NCBI GenBank assembly: GCA_049301135.1
Contig: JBAQKP010000211.1
Location: 1-26,378, forward strand
Length of the DNA stretch: 26,378 nt
Direction: 5' to 3'
Origin: JAYXXU01 sp049301135
GTDB taxonomy: Bacteria; Pseudomonadota; Gammaproteobacteria; Pseudomonadales; Moraxellaceae
The notes beneath the pieces were generated by a model, which ran no database searches, was not told where the DNA came from, and saw nothing but the letters and a program-made list of their open reading frames with translations. Both the position numbers and the translations under genes were made by a program. Positions 23,636-26,378 of this stretch are shown here, in pieces; the stretch's first letter is position 1, and each line of letters opens with the position of its first letter.

Positions 23636-23877
23636 TAAAGCGCATCAACGGATGGGTATTCGGTAAATTCGCCCTGCTGCATTTCGTCGATTGCCTTTAG
23701 CAGTTTTTTGCTGGCTTGCGGCTGGTAATCGAACGAGAGTGGAATGCTGTTGGTTTCGGCGGTTTGTTTCAAGAACAACCGAATCGCTTGAGCGGGTGAC
23801 AAGCCAAAGCTTTCGATCACGGCAAAGGCTTTATCCCGCAGCTCCTGTTCTAGGCGGATGTTGTAATTGATGTTCAT
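23635..23877 (-). CDS. RelB/DinJ-family antitoxin, no partner toxin visible
   Basis: 80 residues from ATG 23877, with GAGG 7 nt upstream. The N-terminus is a ribbon-helix-helix domain (NINYNIRLEQELRDKAFAVIESFGLSPAQAIRLFLKQ) with the G-L-S/T-P-x-Q-A-I-R-L-F-L signature of RelB/DinJ; NSIPLSFDYQP and an acidic C-terminal tail follow. Such proteins neutralise RelE/YafQ/HigB-type mRNases and repress their own promoter. A toxin gene normally overlaps or directly follows the antitoxin. Here the gene runs straight into the oprM-side terminator, and no RelE-like frame exists on either side. It is therefore a solitary antitoxin, either a relic or a stand-alone regulator or anti-addiction factor. Confidence 0.85.
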   Translation of the reverse strand: MNINYNIRLEQELRDKAFAVIESFGLSPAQAIRLFLKQTAETNSIPLSFDYQPQASKKLLKAIDEMQQGEFTEYPSVDAL

Positions 23878-23898
23878 GTGTTTACCTCGCATATAAGC

Positions 23899-23946
23899 CA
23901 GTACAACTGCTTTACGATTGTACTGCTTTCATCGCGCTCATTACAA
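23899..23946 (-). promoter_or_regulatory. Predicted promoter and operator of the antitoxin gene
   Basis: On the minus strand TTGTAA (23946-23941), 18 nt, TACAAT (23922-23917). A perfect 8-bp inverted repeat, CAGTACAA (23899-23906) and TTGTACTG (23918-23925) on the plus strand, covers the -10 and start region. This fits autorepression by a ribbon-helix-helix antitoxin. Confidence 0.55.
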
Positions 23947-23955
23947 CCTGTACAC

Positions 23956-24050
23956 GCAATCGAGGGCGTGATGGCTGAAGCAGTGGTCGATTGATCAATC
24001 GTTGTCATGCGGTGTAAAAAGACCTGAGCAATTAGGTCTTTTTTTAGGTT
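23956..24050 (+). repeat. Repeat copy B: orphan oprM-type 3' end plus terminator
   Basis: This is the second copy of 23541-23635. Its reading frame is kept: A-I-E-G-V-M-A-E-A-V-V-D and stop, against A-V-G-G-V-T-A-E-A-L-V-D in the oprM-like gene. The spacer and a working hairpin follow. No open gene leads into it, so it is a fragment, separated from copy A by the antitoxin gene. Confidence 0.85.
24016..24045 (+). terminator. Duplicate terminator hairpin in repeat copy B
   Basis: AAAAAGACCTGA and TTAGGTCTTTTT pair over 12 bp (one G-T) around GCAA, with a T-run. It resembles the oprM terminator in stem and loop. No gene ends just before it apart from the orphan oprM-type codons. Confidence 0.85.
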
Positions 24051-24100
24051 GTGGCGAATTGGCGCGCGTGGAGCACCCGACATACATGCTGCTACAGTAA

Positions 24101-24120
24101 GCGTATGGTGCATCATACGC
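24101..24120. promoter_or_regulatory. 20-bp palindrome upstream of the DUF5625-like gene
   Basis: GCGTATG, 6 nt, CATACGC: the full 20 bp differs from its reverse complement at only two central positions. It lies about 60 bp before the next gene start and may be an operator or leader hairpin. No convincing promoter hexamers were found around it. Confidence 0.4.
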
Positions 24121-24179
24121 ACCTCTCACTCTGTCTAGCACCGCCTAGAATCAGTACAACAGCAGGAACTCATCAGAAC

Positions 24180-24722
24180 ATGAACCCAATCAGTTACTAC
24201 CTATGCCAACAGCCTGTCATTGGGACGGTCATGTGGATCACGACACTCTGTTCGTTTCCTCCGCTATTTTCAAACGAACCGATTACGCTATTAACCTCGG
24301 GCACAATGATTTCAACCTCTTTTTTTGCTCCCGTAGATAAATCGTATGCACTGGCAATCACGTTTGAATTCCCCTCTACTCAGGCCAGAATTGAAGATCA
24401 AATCATTGGTACTCGTTTTGATCAAAACTGCGACGGTACGACACCTTACGAGGAGATCCCCGAAGCTAAGCACCTTGGTCTCGGACGAGCAATACCTTTT
24501 AAAGTCACCGTTAGAAATGCTAAAAATCAGGTGATAATCCATGAAAAAATATACCACTCTCTGTGTGCGACGGGACACAGCGGTGCGAAAACAACCCGAA
24601 CAATTGGCTGGCTGACGTTGAAACGAGGTAAATACACCATTGAAGTGACCAATCTTTACGCGCAACCAGATCTGCTCAACGTCAAAACACAAATCTCTCT
24701 GTATGCTGGATATGGCAAGTAA
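24180..24722 (+). CDS. Uncharacterised exported or membrane-anchored protein, DUF5625-like
   Basis: 180 residues from ATG 24180 (AGGAA 11 nt upstream); the frame is open further upstream without good start signals. A hydrophobic N-terminus (PVIGTVMWITTLCSFPPLF) suggests a signal peptide or anchor. The rest is a beta-rich domain: SYALAITFEFPSTQ, a charged loop with FDQNCDGTTPYEEIPE, IPFKVTVRNAKNQVIIHEKI, GWLTLKRGKYTIEVTNLYAQP and a final KTQISLYAGYGK. The pattern 'G-K-Y-x-I-x-V-x-N-L-x-x-x-P-x-L' recalls DUF5625 proteins, but I am unsure. Three Cys (two near C-x-x-G) might form disulfides. The gene is AT-richer than the operons to its left, which suggests later acquisition. Convergent with the desaturase gene, 22 bp apart. 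Confidence 0.6.
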   Translation: MNPISYYLCQQPVIGTVMWITTLCSFPPLFSNEPITLLTSGTMISTSFFAPVDKSYALAITFEFPSTQARIEDQIIGTRFDQNCDGTTPYEEIPEAKHLGLGRAIPFKVTVRNAKNQVIIHEKIYHSLCATGHSGAKTTRTIGWLTLKRGKYTIEVTNLYAQPDLLNVKTQISLYAGYGK

Positions 24723-24744
24723 TCGCCACCGTCTTTGGCTTTGT

Positions 24745-25626
24745 TCACTCAATCGGCTTGCGACTAAACACACCGATGATCGGAGTTCCGTGCGCTCGCA
24801 TGATGGGTTCGATTTCTTTATGCAATGCGTGATACCGATAAAATGGCACACATGGAAACAAATGATGGATCGAGTGTAGGTTTTGACCCAGCCAAAACCA
24901 CTCTAGCGGCTTCATCCAACGCGGCATGATCAAGCTGCTAGTATTTTGATAACGCGTTGAATTATCGTGTGGAAAGTGCGGACGATAGGCAAACCAATAA
25001 GCAGTAAATAACCCACCCGCAAAGTGACCCAGCACCAACACAATCCAACTATACTCGCGAGCGACCAGTGTCAAAAACAAGACGCGCCAGCCAATCGACA
25101 CACACAACTCTATGCAATATAAAATGCGCTCACGTACAGAAGCAGCCACCCAATGCTCACGCACAAAAAACGAGTTTTGCAGCCACAAAAATTGATAGCC
25201 TACGACCAACATGCTCAACCAGCCATGACGCATACCACTGATCAAAAAATCTGGATCTTTATCGGGCTGATTGGTATAGCGATGATGCGTGAAATGCTCA
25301 ACCTTATGCGACGCGTAAGGAATCGCAATAATTGGCGCGACCAAAAACCCACACACGCTGTTCAACCATTTGAGCCGATCATTACTGCCATTGATATTGC
25401 CATGAACTGCCTCATGCAGCGGCGTATAGGACATATAGGTCAGTGCAGCATAAATCAACAGAGCAGCCCACAACGGCAGTAGCCCAACAGCGAACAGCCA
25501 TAAATTGGCGACAAACCCAACCAGAACCACAACGACCAGCGCGACTGTAAACCACGCGACTTCGCCCATGTACTGCTTGGCAGCACCAACAGCCTGCTTA
25601 TTGAGCACACTGAGATCTTCTTGCAT
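24745..25626 (-). CDS. Membrane fatty-acid desaturase / beta-carotene hydroxylase-type di-iron enzyme
   Basis: 293 residues with membrane segments at about 24-62, 92-105, 137-150 and 170-212. The di-iron histidine boxes are HEAVH (71-75), H-x3-H-x2-HH (107-115, SHKVEHFTHHRYTN, followed by DPD) and HSIHH (251-255), with RPHFPHD (215-221) as an extra His cluster. This arrangement belongs to the membrane desaturase/hydroxylase superfamily; the HFTHHRYTN...DPD stretch recalls CrtR-type carotene hydroxylases as much as acyl-lipid desaturases. The substrate cannot be read, and no carotenoid gene is near. The ATG has GTAGGA 7 nt upstream. An AraC-family gene is divergent, and two phased direct repeats lie before the promoter. 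Single-gene transcript, convergent with the DUF5625-like gene. Confidence 0.88.
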   Translation of the reverse strand: MQEDLSVLNKQAVGAAKQYMGEVAWFTVALVVVVLVGFVANLWLFAVGLLPLWAALLIYAALTYMSYTPLHEAVHGNINGSNDRLKWLNSVCGFLVAPIIAIPYASHKVEHFTHHRYTNQPDKDPDFLISGMRHGWLSMLVVGYQFLWLQNSFFVREHWVAASVRERILYCIELCVSIGWRVLFLTLVAREYSWIVLVLGHFAGGLFTAYWFAYRPHFPHDNSTRYQNTSSLIMPRWMKPLEWFWLGQNLHSIHHLFPCVPFYRYHALHKEIEPIMRAHGTPIIGVFSRKPIE

Positions 25627-25657
25627 GAGTACATCCTACAACCTTTACGATTTATTC

Positions 25658-25687
25658 AATTTAGCGGTTGCCCACGGGTACAGACAG
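25658..25687 (-). promoter_or_regulatory. Predicted desaturase promoter
   Basis: On the minus strand a poor -35 CTGTCT (25687-25682), 18 nt, and -10 TAAATT (25663-25658), 32 bp before the start codon. The -35 overlaps the proximal copy of the 15-bp repeat. A weak -35 overlapped by an activator site is typical of class II activation by AraC proteins. Confidence 0.4.
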
Positions 25688-25719
25688 CGCATTATCGGCC
25701 TAGCACAGCGCATTATCGG
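25684..25719. promoter_or_regulatory. Two 15-bp direct repeats at 21-bp spacing, probable AraC-type binding site
   Basis: ACAGCGCATTATCGG occurs exactly twice, at 25684-25698 and 25705-25719, with starts 21 bp apart (two helical turns). A degenerate third start (ACAGCGAGAT) is at 25744. The pair lies between the desaturase gene and the divergent AraC-family gene. Direct half-sites 21 bp apart are the pattern of araI1-araI2 and related sites. Confidence 0.7.
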
Positions 25720-25798
25720 TCATCGCCATCTTGTAAAAATTAGACAGCGAGATCATTTGCTATAAAAAGACTGCTGGTTGCGTTTAGGCTGCCCAGCG

Positions 25799-25827
25799 TT
25801 GCATGATGATTACACCTTCATTACTAT
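25799..25827 (+). promoter_or_regulatory. Predicted promoter of the AraC-family gene
   Basis: TTGCAT (25799-25804), exactly 17 nt, TACTAT (25822-25827). The predicted start near 25834 gives a leader of about 95 nt before ATG 25927. Between it and the repeats, TATAAA at 25761 is an alternative -10 without a good -35. Confidence 0.5.
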
Positions 25828-25926
25828 TCGGTGCTATTCGTCAATGCCACTCGCTGCTCATGGCTAACCTCGCTGGACGTGAAACAGCCAATCTCCAGCC
25901 ACAACAATAGTCGTCGAGACCCGCAT

Positions 25927-26378
25927 ATGAAAGGTTCAACGGGTGTGTTACACCCGATTAGTATCAGTCAGGTCATCGTCAATTTTGCTGCACGGCACGG
26001 TGTTGATGCAGACACATGCCTACTCGGAACAGGAATACAAAACAGTCAACTCCAAGACCCCGAAGCCTTAATCGAACGAGAGCAGGAAATGCGCCTCATC
26101 GAGAATTTGATACTGGCACTGCCCAATATGCCAGCAATTGGATTTGAGCTAGGACTTCAGTACAACGTATCGACATTTGGCGTCTGGGGTTTTGCCCTCC
26201 GTACGAGCCGCACTTTGCGCGAAGCCATACAGCGTGCAATACGCTACTTACCGCTGAGTACAGCTTATTGTCGCATCAGCATTTTTTATGATGCAGAGAT
26301 GTTTGGTGTATTAGTCGATCCAACGGCTATTCCCCAGCATTTGCGTCAATTTTTGCTTGAGCGGGATATCGCCACAGC
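25927..26378 (+). CDS. AraC-family transcriptional regulator, N-terminal part (cut by window edge)
   Basis: Open from ATG 25927 to the window end, 150 codons. The N-terminus (HPISISQVIVNFAARHGVDA, then CLLGTGI), EREQEMRLIENLILALP and IGFELGLQYNVSTFGVWGFALRTSRTLREAI... form the 'arabinose-binding domain of AraC' type found in OruR/ArgR-like regulators, where YHVSTYGxxGFAxxTSxTLREA is typical. The C-terminal helix-turn-helix domain lies beyond the window. Divergent from the desaturase gene with two phased direct repeats in between, so it is probably that gene's regulator. The ribosome binding site is poor. Confidence 0.85.
   Translation, partial: MKGSTGVLHPISISQVIVNFAARHGVDADTCLLGTGIQNSQLQDPEALIEREQEMRLIENLILALPNMPAIGFELGLQYNVSTFGVWGFALRTSRTLREAIQRAIRYLPLSTAYCRISIFYDAEMFGVLVDPTAIPQHLRQFLLERDIAT

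Noticed and set aside
23951..23964. ACGCAATC shared by the RND leader (17305-17312) and the DNA just before repeat copy B, suggesting a copied leader
   Set aside because: The bases are explained better as the start of the oprM-tail copy (codons A-I-E against A-V-G), and the distances from the operator words differ (about 21 and 28 bp).
25684..25760. Short repeats near the right end as a possible CRISPR remnant
   Set aside because: There are only two exact copies of 15 bp with a 6-bp gap, and no cas gene. The 21-bp phase beside an AraC gene fits a protein-binding site.

Overview
The window reads as chromosomal DNA of a gammaproteobacterium of the Moraxellaceae/Pseudomonadales type. It carries a complete cytochrome bc1 operon (absent from enterobacteria) in the order rplM-rpsI-petABC-sspA-sspB, an IspB-type polyprenyl synthase next to rplU-rpmA, a Gcr-type 'site-specific recombinase' membrane protein, and a three-gene RND pump of MexAB-OprM/AdeIJK layout. 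Base composition is intermediate, clearly less AT-rich than typical Acinetobacter. Genus cannot be fixed from sequence reading alone. No tRNA, rRNA, CRISPR array, insertion sequence or phage gene was seen.

Layout. 1-1770 (minus): the 5' end of pdxA and a FadL-family outer-membrane protein. 2086-7055 (plus): rplM and rpsI behind a good promoter and a leader hairpin, then petA-petB-petC, then sspA-sspB, separated by hairpin terminators. 7116-8135 (plus): an unassigned membrane-anchored protein with a DUF937-like N-terminus. 8156-10816 (minus): serS and cysG as a coupled pair. 10993-11325 (plus): an EmrE-type small multidrug transporter convergent with lolA (11408-12139, minus). Then a glycine-zipper protein and rpmA-rplU, all minus. 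14116-17161 (plus): ispB and the Gcr-like protein. 17238-23630 (plus): the RND operon with its own promoter, an operator-like inverted repeat, a leader of about 230 nt, acrA, acrB, an oprM-like gene and a terminator.

From 23540 the window turns accessory in character. A lone RelB/DinJ-type antitoxin gene with no toxin beside it sits between two copies (about 84% identical by hand alignment) of the last codons plus terminator of the outer-membrane-factor gene. An AT-richer secreted or membrane protein resembling DUF5625 follows, then a membrane fatty-acid-desaturase/carotene-hydroxylase-type enzyme. Divergent from that enzyme is an AraC-family regulator cut by the window end. Two exact 15-bp direct repeats exactly 21 bp apart overlap the predicted desaturase promoter, as expected for an AraC-type binding site.

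How the genes work together. Much of the window is housekeeping: translation (rplM, rpsI, rpmA, rplU, serS), respiration (petABC with IspB making the quinone side chain), starvation and protein quality control (sspAB), siroheme synthesis (cysG), and envelope maintenance (lolA, FadL). The parts most worth a second look are the scarred 3' flank of the efflux operon, the phased repeats at the desaturase/AraC junction, the enlarged cytochrome b, and the uncharacterised gene behind sspB. I found no clear new multi-gene system.
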